This document shows, piece after piece, positions 28,531-38,080 of a stretch of 64,000 bases of DNA. The position numbers and the translations under genes are program-made. The stretch's first letter is position 1, and each line of letters starts with the position of its first letter. Source of the DNA: Aristolochia californica (lineage: Eukaryota; Streptophyta; Magnoliopsida; Piperales; Aristolochiaceae). The notes beneath the pieces were generated by a model that searched no databases, was not told the origin of the DNA, and saw only the letters and a list, made by a program, of their open reading frames with translations. Location: NCBI GenBank assembly GCA_029961685.1, contig JARWKL010000006.1, positions 7,818,748 through 7,882,747 of the forward strand, written 5' to 3'.

Positions 28531-31500
28531 TCCCTTTTCCCGACTATTACAAAACCTAATATTCAAAAACTAGAAAGAGTTTGCAATCCGATAAAATTCC
28601 GGACACTTTTCTGAATTATCTCTCTCTACATTTGTGCCTTTCTGTTTTAGATGTATACTTTTTTCTTAAATCAAAACTCGAGTTTTCAAATTTTTTCTTT
28701 TTCTCGTAAATAAAGAGATAAAAAGGCAAATAGATCACAACAAAATGAAAATTTTAGAGTTTATGTAAGCAAAAATTTTAAACAACAACAAATGTATGTA
28801 AAGAAAATTTATTCACACACCACAAATGAACACAAAAGTTTTGATATCCAAGTTTGGAAAATTCCACAAGTTTAACCCTAAGAGCTTGGAATTTTATAAG
28901 AAAGAGATTTCTAATTGACCCTACACATGTTTTAAATATGAATATGCATGCTTGTAATATGTTAAAGATGCAAATGACCTTATGGGATCCAAACCTCATT
29001 AAATTCTCAAGTGACTATGCGTTGGGATATTTACCTGAGTCAAACAAGCTACTATGTTGACCATTTACTAAAACACTGACCTAACAATCATAGATGATTG
29101 TAAAGTGATTTATCCGTCAATCATGCTTAATGGTCTATATTTTTGTAAGAAATTACTTATGGGGGAGTCAATACTCGGTTAAGAATCCCCCACCTCCCCA
29201 TTTTTCCAACAATTGTGAAACCCCATATTTAAAAACAAGAAAGAGTTTGCAATCCCTAACAATTACGGACACTTTTTCAAATTACCTTTATTTACATTTT
29301 TGCATTTCTATTTTAGAGGTATATTTTTTTCTTATATCAAAACCTGAGTTTTCACTTTGCCCTTTATCCCGTAAAGAAAGAGATAAAAAGGTAAATAGAC
29401 CAGAACAAAATAAAAATTCTAGAGTTTATGTATGCAAAAAATTTAAAACAACAATAAATGTACGTAAAGAAAATTTATTCACACACCACAAATGAACACA
29501 AAAGTTTTCATATCCATGTTTGGGAAATTCCACAAGTTCAACCCTAATAGCTTGGAATTTCATAAGAAACAGATTTCTAATTGATCCTACACATGTTTTA
29601 AATATGGATATGCATGCTTGAAACATGGTAAAGATGCAAATGACCTTTGAGATCCAAACCACATTAAATTCTAAAGGGAACGTGCGGTGGGATATTAACC
29701 CGAGTCAAACAAGCTATTGTTTTGCCCATTTACAAAAAAGCTAACCTAGTGATTTATCGGTCAATCTTGTGTAACGGGCTATATTTTTGTGAGAAATGCC
29801 TTATGGATTGGGAGTCAACACTCACTTAAAAATCCCCCGCATCCCCTTTTCCTTGCGATTGTGAAACCTAATATATAAAAAACTAGAAAGAGTTTGCAAT
29901 CCCTAAAAATTACAGACACTTTTTGGAATTATCTCTCTCTACATTTGTGCATTTGCATTATAGATGTAAACTTTTTTTTAAAATCAAAACTAGAGTTTTC
30001 ACTTTTCCCTTTATCTCATAAATAAAGATATTATAAGGTAAATAGATGACAACAAAATGAAAATTTTACACTTTATGTATGGAAAAAATTGTAAACAACA
30101 ACAAATGTAAGTAAAGAAAATTTATTCACACACCACAAATGAATACAAAAGTTTTGATATCCAAGTTTGGGAAATTCCACTAGTTTAACCCTAATAGCTT
30201 GAAATTTTATAAGAAAGAGATTTCTAATTGATCCTACACATTTTTTAAATATGGATATGCATGTTAGAAACATATTAAAGATGCAAATGACTTATTGGAT
30301 CCAAACCTCATTAAATTCTCAAGTGAACGTGTCGTGCGATATTTTCCTAAGTCAAACAAACCCTTATTTTGCTCATTTACAAAAAAGTTGACCTAACAAT
30401 CATAGATGATTATAAAGTGATTTATTAGTCAATCATGCGTAATGGTCTATATTTTTGTAAGAAGTGACTTATGGATTGGGAGTCAACACTTAGTTAAAAA
30501 TCCCCCGCCTCCCCCATTTCCTGACAATTGCGAAACCTAATATATAAAAACAAGAAAGAGTTCGCAATCCCCAAAAATTACGGGCACTTTGTGGTATTAT
30601 CTCCCTCTACGTATCTGCATTTCCATTTAAGATGTATACTTTTTAGTTAAATCAAAACTTGAGTTTTCACTTTTCCCTTTATCTCGTAAACAATGAGATA
30701 AAAAGGCCAATATATCACAACAAAATCAAAATTTTATATTTTATGTATGTAAAAAATTTAAAACAACAAAAAGTGTAAGTAAAGAAAATTTATTCACACA
30801 CCACAAATGAACACAAAAGTTTTGATATCCAAGTTTGGGAAATTCCACTAGTTCAACCCTAATAGCTAGGAATTTTATAAGAAAGAGATTTCTAATTGAT
30901 CCTACACATGTTTTAAATATTGATATGCATGCTTGAAAGATGTTAAAGATGCAAATGACCTATGGGATCCAAACCTCATTAAATTCTCAAGTGAACATGT
31001 GGTGGGATATTTACCTGAGTAAAATTAGCCATTATTTTGCCCATTTACAAAAAAGCTGACCTAACAATCATAGATGATTTTAAAGAGATTTATCGGTCAA
31101 TCATGCGTAACGGGCTATATTTTTGTGAGAAATACCTTATGGATTGAGCATCAAAACTTAGTTAAAAATCTCCTGCCTCCCCTTTCCCCGATGATTACGA
31201 AACCTAATATGTAAAAACTAAAAAGTCTTTCCAATCCCTAAAAATTACGGACACTTTTTGGAATTATCTCTCTCAACATTTTTGCATTTCCATTTTAGAT
31301 GTAAACTTTTTTCTTAAATCACAAATTGAGTTTTCACTTTTCCCTTTATCTTGTAAATAAAGAGATAAAAAGGGAAATAGATCACAACAAAACTAAAATT
31401 TTAGAGTTTATGTATGCAAAATATTTCAACAACAACAAATGTAAGTAAAGAAAATTTATTCACACACCACAAATGAACACAAAAGTTTTGATATCCAAGT

Positions 31501-32224
31501 TTCGGAAATTCCACTAGTTCAACCCTAATAGTTTCGAATTTTATAAGAAAGAGATTTCTAATTGATCCTACACATGTTTTGAATATAGATATGCATGCTT
31601 GAAACAAGTTAAAAATGCAAATGACCAATGGGATGCAAGCCTCATTAAATTCTCAAGTGAACGAGCGTTGGGATATTTACCCGAGTCAAACATGCCACTA
31701 TTTTGCACTTTTAGAAAAAAACTGACCAAACAATCATAGATGATTGTAAAGTGATTTATCAGTCAATCATGCGTAACGGGTTATATTTTTGTAAGAAATG
31801 ACTTATCGATTGGGAATCAACACTCAATTAAAAATCCCCCGCCTCCTCCTTTTCCCGATGATTGCGAAACCTAATATATAAAAACAAGAAAGATTTTGCA
31901 ACCCCTAAAAAGTATAGAAACTTTTTTGAATTATCTCTCTCTACATTTGTGAATTTCCATTTTAGATATATTCTTTTTTCTTAAATCAAAATGTGAGTTT
32001 TTACTTTTCCCTTTATCTCGTAAACAAAGAGATAAAAAGGCAAATAGATCACAACAAAATGAAAATTTTGTTGTTTATGTATGCAAAAAATTTAAAACAA
32101 CGAAAAATGTAAGTAAAAAAAATTATTCACAACCACAAATGAACACAAAAGTTTTGATATCCAAGTTTGGGAAATTCCACTAGTTCAACCCTAATAGCTT
32201 TGAATTTTATAAGAAAGGGATTTA

Positions 32225-32665
32225 TGTTGAATTTGTGGAAAAGGAAAATACTTCATTGACATCAATAACTTGTTGTAATCAGAGTACATGAACATCTATT
32301 TATAATAGAGGAAGGTTGTAGGGTCCAATTACAATAAAACTACCTTTGTCCTAATTACACCCAAACTCTAACACCTAAGGTAAGTCCTAACATAATTAAA
32401 TAACTCAATATAGATAAAAGACAAATAGAACTCAAACTAAAACTCTTCTTGGTCGTGACCCTAAGATAAAGATACTTTTGTGAGTCCTTCTTGATCTTCC
32501 AACTAATGTGATGAGGATGCTATCTCATGGTAATCATTGTGAGTCCTACTTCTTATGGGTTTGGGCCCATCTTGTGGGCCTTCCTTGGTTATGTGGCGCA
32601 TGTGATGATAATTTTACATATGTGGGTCTTCCTTGGCCTTTTGCGCTTGAGCTTATCTTCCAACA
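32225..32665 (-). mobile_element. Copia-type LTR, minus orientation (441 bp)
   Basis: On the minus strand the segment begins TGTTGGAAGATAAGC and ends AAATTCAACA, giving the TGTTG...CAACA termini usual for plant Ty1/copia LTRs. A TATA-like box (TATTATAAATAG on the minus strand, near 32293-32305) sits in its 3' half. Directly before its 5' end on the minus strand is a polypurine tract, so this is the 3' LTR of an element. It abuts the satellite exactly at 32224/32225. No 5' LTR, primer site or Copia coding region is present in the window, so the rest has been lost. The direct repeat of the insertion target cannot be checked because the other flank is missing. Confidence 0.72.
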
Positions 32666-32764
32666 CTCCCCCTCAAGCTGGGGGTGAGAGAACAACATGA
32701 ACTCCCAGGTTTCTGAAAATGATGTATAAAATATTTTTGTATAAAATGGCACATCTTCCAACAT
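32666..32764 (-). mobile_element. Copia polypurine tract and 3' flank; second LTR-start-like motif
   Basis: On the minus strand, GCTTGAGGGGGAG (complement of 32666-32679) is a standard 3' polypurine tract before the LTR. About 98 bp upstream a second, similar pair occurs: GTGAAGGGGAA followed by TGTTGGAAGATG (LTR-like start near 32763). This may be a truncated LTR start or a duplicated priming site. No ORF of interest is present. Confidence 0.5.
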
Positions 32765-32868
32765 TCCCCTTCACGTTGTTGCATCCTTCCATGAGTCCCT
32801 GTGCATTATATAAGTGAGAGTGAAAATCACTCCTAGCCGGTAAGCCATTGTTCCATAATCCAGTCTTA
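32765..32868 (-). other. Short segment of unassigned origin
   Basis: About 100 bp between the Copia 3' flank and the viral ORF2 fragment. The minus strand includes GACTGGATTATGGAACAATG and ends in GGATGCAACAACGTGAAGG. It does not match the corresponding part of viral copy 1, so the viral homology stops near 32868. It may belong to the Copia element's 3' non-coding region; this is inference from position. Confidence 0.35.
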
Positions 32869-33313
32869 ATGCCATAGAATCCTTCATTGATTCTAATAAT
32901 TTTGTCATAATGTCTTTTTTCGATATATTCGGAATCAAACTCTTTAATTGAGTTTTAAAACTTTCAAATAAATTGTTTGAGTCATAATGGACTTCTGGGA
33001 TTCTGTGTAATCCAAGATTATTTTCATTTTGAATGATAGCAGACCCAATTTCTGCTACTTTAGTATCAATGGTTGGGAAATTTTTCCACCAACGAACATG
33101 AAATGTTCTTAATAAGACTAGTAGGCCTTTGTCATTAAAGCCTATAGTACAATCCCATCTCCAAATCCATGGTAAATAAAACACCATAAAGAAGATAAGA
33201 CTGTCCCAATTCTTTGGGTGTTTTTCATAACCCAGAGCTTTAAGCTTAGGACTGGATTGAGTCCATTTCACAAAACGAACCTTAATGGGTTCAGGTAATA
33301 TTGAAATGGGTGG
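32869..33313 (-). pseudogene. Pararetrovirus ORF2 fragment of a deleted second unit
   Basis: An open stretch of about 150 codons in minus orientation matches ORF2 of copy 1 (34570-35020) closely, starting at the KWTQSS region and ending at KLLESMKDSM. It keeps the reading frame through a place where copy 1 is frameshifted. Upstream (higher coordinates) it is joined at 33313/33314 directly to a viral leader, so MP, CP, PR, RT and RNase H of this unit are missing. Together with copy 1 it shows that viral units lie head to tail. The function of the ORF2 protein is not known to me. Confidence 0.75.
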
Positions 33314-33710
33314 AACTACACTACAGCAGGAGTGCTAAAAGAAAACCAGAAGGAGGAATATCCTAGTATGAAGTAAACATAATATAAACTGATTATATGG
33401 TAATCATGAATGAAGCAAACTATTGTTCATAATATCATAATTAATTTACTGTTCATTGTCTTCTTGATCAGATACACGTCTGTCAACGATTTAAGGGTAT
33501 AGCGGCCCTCAACGCCTACGCCTATCCACGGCAATGGCAACATGGGAATACCTCAACGCGACTTGGGTGACGTCCCATATCATAACAAGAACGAAGATGA
33601 ATAGTAAATCATTATAACATTGCGAAGTAAGTTAACTCCCCTGATGATTAAAATATAAAAAATTTATAATAGCTTACCCCATACCTGGATATTCAAGGTT
33701 TAGCCTTCCA
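33314..33710 (-). other. Pararetrovirus leader (between primer site and MP), copy 1 side
   Basis: Matches the leader of copy 3 (53586-53960, plus strand) and copy 2 (50630-51013, minus strand). It contains the shared blocks CACGTCTGTCAACGATTTAA and the CTTCTGGTTTTCTTTTA end near 33340. No long ORF. It stops at TGTAGTT, about 70-80 bases before the expected MP start, where the ORF2 fragment is fused on. Confidence 0.8.
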
Positions 33711-33724
33711 TGGCTCCGATACCA
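33711..33724 (-). promoter_or_regulatory. tRNA-iMet primer-binding site, copy 1 (one mismatch)
   Basis: The minus strand reads TGGTATCGGAGCCA, one base off the Caulimoviridae primer site TGGTATCAGAGCCA, which pairs with the 3' end of plant initiator tRNA-Met. It lies about 190-220 bases downstream of the TATA box at 33934-33943, as expected for a pregenomic RNA leader. Confidence 0.88.
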
Positions 33725-33933
33725 AATTACAGTTGGAAGTAGGAAATTAAAATTAAATAGCACAAAGACAGAAGGCATAACACACAGACAAAAACTCAAG
33801 TATTATTCAAAGCTTTTCACAATAACATAAAATACTTACAGAAAACTCCAAGTCTTACAAACACATGAGTAGGCAACCTTGCTAACAAAGGGGAAGGTTT
33901 TTCAAGTGATGCCAACATAAATGAAAGTAACTC

Positions 33934-33943
33934 CTTATATAGA
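33934..33943 (-). promoter_or_regulatory. TATA box of the pararetroviral pregenomic-RNA promoter
   Basis: The minus strand reads CTCCGTCTATATAAGGAG around this point. The TATATAAGG form is typical of caulimovirid full-length transcript promoters. It lies downstream of ORF2 and upstream of the leader and primer site, the position such a promoter has in the circular viral genome. The start of transcription is inferred about 25-35 bases further (near 33905). It is the only copy of this promoter in the window. Confidence 0.75.
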
Positions 33944-34020
33944 CGGAGTAAACAAATGTGGATTATAAAACATTTGACATCCACCACTAATACAAAAAGA
34001 GCCTCTGTGATTGAGGCGCC

Positions 34021-34085
34021 TGTGAATCCTTATCTCTATAATTGAGATGCATTTGTGAGTCATCCTTATCTCCATGATTGAGATG
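34021..34085 (-). promoter_or_regulatory. Two imperfect direct repeats upstream of the viral TATA box
   Basis: Two ~30-base repeats (34021-34050 and 34054-34085) share TGTGA-N-TCCTTATCTC, then ATTGAGATG. Each contains an ATCTC...GAGAT inverted repeat. They sit roughly 80-150 bases upstream of the TATA box, where enhancer elements of pararetroviral promoters lie. The enhancer role is inference. Confidence 0.5.
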
Positions 34086-34351
34086 AGAACACGACCTGAG
34101 ATGGGCCTGATCCCAAAAAATCTTTTGTTGTCTAAGAGCTTTAACTCTTATTCGTTGAAGGCGGCTACTGGCGACATCTCATGATTGTGACTTGATAGAA
34201 AATGGCCGACCAAAGATACTGTAGGAGTCTTGGTTGATGTGACAAATAGGCCAGTTGTGGGCTGGAGGATAAGATTTCCTCTGTTGCTTTTGGACAGACT
34301 TGGCCGACGAATCTGATACAGATGTGTCTATCATAGTCATATCCTGCAAAA

Positions 34352-35650
34352 TTATTTTCTTTTAGCGGTTGCTTGAAACATCTGCAACATGGCATTAATA
34401 TATTCGTCTGGATCCTCGGGAGGCTGACTATCTGGTAATGAGTCATGAGCATTATCATCCTGCTCAGTACTATTGTAATCAATTTCTTCATCATCTTCAG
34501 TAGCAGATGGTTCTGATACTGACATGTTATCGTCTGCTGGTTGAGAGGAAGTGCCTTCATTGCACTGAGTTACCATAGAATCCTTCATTGATTCTAATAA
34601 TTTTGTCATAATGTCTTTTTCCGATATATTCAGAATCAAACTCTTTAATTGAGTTTTAAAACTTTCAAATAAATTGTTGGAGTCATAATGGACTTCTGGG
34701 ATTCTGTGTAATCCAAGATTATTTTCATTTTGAATGATAGCAGACCCAATTTTTGCTACTTTAGTATCATTGTTGGGGAAATTTATCTACCAACGAACAT
34801 GAAATGTTCTTAATAACACTGGTAGGCCTTTGTAATTAAAGCCTGTAGTACAATCCCATCTCCAAATCCATGGTAAAAAAAGACCATAAAGAAGATAAGA
34901 CTGTCCCAATTTTTTGGGGTTTTTTCATAACTCAAAGCTTTAAGCTCATGACTGGATTGAGTCCATTTCACAAAACGAACCTTAATGGGTTCAGGTAATA
35001 TTGAAATGGGTGGCCCAAATTTCTTCCACCAAGGAAATACCCAACTAGGTAGAGGTAAGGACCTCTGAAAGACATTCTTTTCCCATTGGAAAAACCAGGA
35101 ATGCCTATGGGATGGATTTTGGTAATAAAAAGTATTATACCAGGAATCCATATAATCCCAATAATTAAATTCCTTATCATTAGGAAGGTTAGCTGCTTTA
35201 GCTAAATCAAAATTTCCCCAAGTTGAGGGATGCATGAATCTTTGTAATGTACATTTACTGTATGCTCGTGGGCTATCCCATTTAGACACATTGGTCAGTG
35301 TATGATGCACTGATATGGAATTAAGGTGAACCAAAATAGATTCAAAGGAATACCATCATTTTCCTGCACGGATGGGACAGTAGGATTCTTCAAGCCATTT
35401 CTGTGACATCTCCCAGGAATCCTTTGTGCCCTCTAAGTCCTCTTTATTGAGGAGCAAAAGTCTCCGTATCGGGAAGAGTAATGTACTCTGGTTCTACTTC
35501 AAGTGTCTCTTTATACGACACTGGGGCTTTACCCTTCTTGTCTGAGGAATTACCTCATTCTGGATTCTTTTGGCCTCGGCCTCTTGATTGTTGATTACCA
35601 CGTCTTCTCATTGGGAGTGGATTGCCCCTTGTGGGATTATACATGATTTT
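34352..35650 (-). pseudogene. Pararetrovirus ORF2, copy 1 (broken)
   Basis: This is a second viral ORF following RNase H. It begins with a basic, Gly/Arg-rich stretch (MRRRGNQQSRGRG), continues with VSYKETLEVEPEYITLPDTE, then a Trp- and aromatic-rich central part (MDSWYNTFYYQNPSHRHSWF, about 35090-35160), a TKVAEIG/NNLGLHRIPE-type part, and an acidic Ser/Asp/Glu-rich C-terminus (34352-34560). It is broken by a stop in the N-terminal part, loss of two bases near 35465, a TGA before the 35334 segment (also in copy 3) and a frameshift near 34875 in an A-run. I do not recognise a domain. Placement after RNase H suits the uncharacterised ORF2 of florendovirus-type endogenous pararetroviruses, which is inference. 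Confidence 0.7.
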
Positions 35651-37140
35651 GACCCTAGAGAAATTCACGGGTGAGAAAATCAGGTAGGGAGTTTAATTCT
35701 CCTTTGATATGTTCTATATCAAAATCAAAGGCGCTTAATTCCGCCTGCCATCTGGCAAAGATTTTTTTGGAAGTAAGATTCTTCACATCCTTCTTAAGAA
35801 TTGATTTGGCAGCAGAACAATCTACTCTTAAAAGAAATTTTTGATTTAATAAATCATCTTGGAATTTATGAATGCACTTAATTATTGCTAAAATTTCCTA
35901 TTTAACAGTAGAATAATTAATTTGTGCATCATGCCAATTGCCAGAGGTAAATCTAACTAGTTCTTCTTTACCTACTGGATTTCTTTGTTTTAAGATACCA
36001 CCATAGCCTATATGGGAGGCATCAGTCTCTACTACCTTCAGACATGAAGGATTGGTTAGGTTAAGACAAGGGAGTTGTTTAACCTTACTCTTGATTAATT
36101 GGATTGCCAGTGTATGTTTAGGAGTCCAAGGCTCAGGATTCTTTCTGAGTCGTTTATGTAATATTGCGGAGGCTTGAGCAAGATGAGGATAATAATCCGC
36201 AATATAATTGAGACTTCCTAGAAATCTCTGAACTTGAGTTTTCTCCAGTAATTCATCCGAAAACTTGGTGGCAAACTCAATGCTTCTATCAATGGGAACT
36301 ACTTTTCCCTTGTGAATATTGTGACCTAAATCTGAAACAATTTTATTTACGGTGCCGATATCACCAACCCATGTTTTCTAATAACTGTTTTGAAAACATG
36401 TAAATGCTTAAAATGAGCATCAATAGATTCTGAATAAACAAGGATATCATCAATATAAACAATGGTAGATTTAGAATAAGAAGCAAATATATCATTCATG
36501 ATATTTTGAAATTTAGATGGAGCATTTTTCAAACTGAAAGGCATAACATTCCATTCAAAATGACCAAAAGGGACAGTGAATGCAGTCTTATAATTATCCT
36601 TTTCATTGATTTGAATTTGCCAATATCCAGATTTCAAATCAAATTTTGAAAAGATTTTAGCAGAAAACAATCTGTCTAATAAATATTTTTTATTTGGGAT
36701 AGGATATCGAATCCATCTCAAACAATCATTCAGTGGTTTATAATTAACCACTAATCTTGGAACACTTCGTTCCTTTTTTGCATTTTTATTTACATAAAAT
36801 GCAGTACAACTCTATCGGGACTAAGATTTTCTATTTAATTTCTTATCCAATAGATTTTGGATTTCCTTCTTGCAAAGGTCTAGTAAGGTATGTTTCATTT
36901 GACTATGCCTTGCTTTTTTCGGGATGGTTCTTTCATTAAACTCATCAATATATAGTAAAGACACAATATATTTATGTCGGTCCCAAAAAAACAGTAGGAA
37001 TGTCACTACAAATTTCTTGGGCAAATATTGTTTGAAGAGAAATAATTTTCTCTTTTATATCTATAGTTTCCAACTATTGTTCAAGGGTTAAAAATTGAAT
37101 TTCTTTATGCAGGAAACTAAGATGATGTTCTTTAACATTT
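35651..37140 (-). pseudogene. Pararetrovirus reverse transcriptase / RNase H, copy 1 (broken)
   Basis: The RT core is open at 36347-36751 (RLVVNYKPLNDC, FDLKSGYWQIQI, catalytic YIDD at 36446-36457). The fingers part (36821-37024) is in another frame. The RNase H domain follows to about 35650, with VVETDASHIGYG keeping the first catalytic Asp and the end SLPDFLTREF. Lesions: a small deletion near 36330, the stop at 35898-35900 (CAG to TAG by comparison with copy 3), a stop near the end of RNase H, and MPFG changed to MPFS. By family knowledge this enzyme copies pregenomic RNA into DNA; this copy cannot encode it in one piece. Confidence 0.9.
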
Positions 37141-37142
37141 CT

Positions 37143-38080
37143 TCATTCGGAAATCTCATTGATAAAACTAATTTGATGAGGAGATTTGAAAGAGAAATAT
37201 ATCGGTTTATTATTATCCTGTCCAAAAATTCCTTGATTATCAATACCTTTAACTGCCATGATTTTATCCAAAAAAGGAGTGCCTAATATGACATGTTGAG
37301 TCATATTCTTGACTAATAAAAAGTCTGTATTAATACATTGATTATTAGTGCAAATGGAGGCATTATTTAATTTGTATTTAATTTTCATTTTGTCTCCATT
37401 GGCATTAGCCAAAGTTTGAGTTGTTTTCTCAAAATATTGGGTTGGGATTAACCCTTCCTGGATGTAGTTTAAATCTGCTCCACTATCAATCAGAGCTGTC
37501 AGTTTAGGAATGACAAAGTTCTAATCAATTACCAAATTAGTAACAGTATGCCACCTTTGATGGATGACTTTGGTAATTTGATTCAGAAAAGATTCCTCAG
37601 ATTTCTTTTCTTTATGTGAACTACTTTGTTCACATTTTTGTTCAAGCTTTTTATAAAGAGATTTTAATTCTTTTAATTCAAGCTTGATTTCTTTAATTTC
37701 TCCTTGTAATGAGGAGATGGATACGGATTGTTTTGAAGAAATTTTTTCTTCATAACGACCCATAATTTCTTTCAAAGAATAAGGTTTTACTCCTTGAATG
37801 GGAGGTATCTTTGAAGTAGTTTGCATTTGATCAAGATATTCTTTGATTAAATATCATTTTGTTTGAGGATCCTCCTCCTGATCAATGTTCTCTAGCATAC
37901 GTTGTTGATCATTGGTAAGAACATTAATCTAATGCATTTGTGCAACAGATTGAACATGGGAACAACTACAATCTTGGTCATCTGATTGATTGGATGAGGC
38001 ATAATCAATATCATCCCCAAAATCATAATTTTAGAGAATTTTAGCCAACTGGATTCTCAATACTTCATCTATTTGAAGTT
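37143..38080 (-). pseudogene. Pararetrovirus linker and aspartic protease, copy 1 (broken)
   Basis: Contains a charged, probably coiled-coil linker (GEIKEIKLELKELKSLYKKL, about 37640-37700), followed by a retropepsin active site ALIDSGADLN (DSGAD codons 37473-37487) and the second protease motif HVILGTPFL (about 37270-37300). In-frame stops interrupt it, including a TAG just before the protease (near 37520) that copy 3 also carries. The pepsin-like enzyme of pararetroviruses processes the polyprotein. Order CP-knuckle-linker-PR-RT agrees with Caulimoviridae. Confidence 0.85.

Larger units (their letters stand above)
1..32224. repeat. Tandem satellite array, modal monomer about 667 bp
   Basis: The whole stretch is one AT-rich tandem repeat. 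The anchor TTCAACCC (with small variants) occurs 47 times, for example at 491, 1159, 1827, 2498, 17283, 17951, 18620, 19290, 19958, 20625, 21292, 27538, 28204, 30852, 31519 and 32184. Most intervals are 664-670 bp. Shorter intervals (about 581-607 and 625-658) and longer ones (about 963-1073) mark internal deletions and anchorless deleted monomers. The array is cut at its left by the window edge and at its right by a Copia LTR after 32224. Small ORFs of 60-120 codons recur in the same place in many monomers but carry no recognisable domain, so I treat them as by-products of the repeat. I do not recognise the family; a satellite is the simplest reading. Confidence 0.93.

Noticed and set aside
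236..31628. Recurrent small minus-strand ORFs beginning MFQACISIFKTCVGSIRNLF and plus-strand ORFs such as MQSLKITDTFWNYLSLHL in many monomers
   Set aside because: They sit at the same offset in tandem repeat units, are often interrupted or extended by single-base changes, have no recognisable domain and show no sign of codon-level constraint by eye. They are by-products of the satellite.
1..32224. Evenly spaced repeats as a CRISPR array
   Set aside because: Units are ~667 bp, the whole unit repeats, there are no short repeats separated by unique spacers, and the setting is a plant genome.
32225..32764. The LTR as part of the pararetrovirus
   Set aside because: TGTTG...CAACA ends and a preceding polypurine tract are retrotransposon features; caulimovirids have no LTRs, and copies 2 and 3 have no such sequence.
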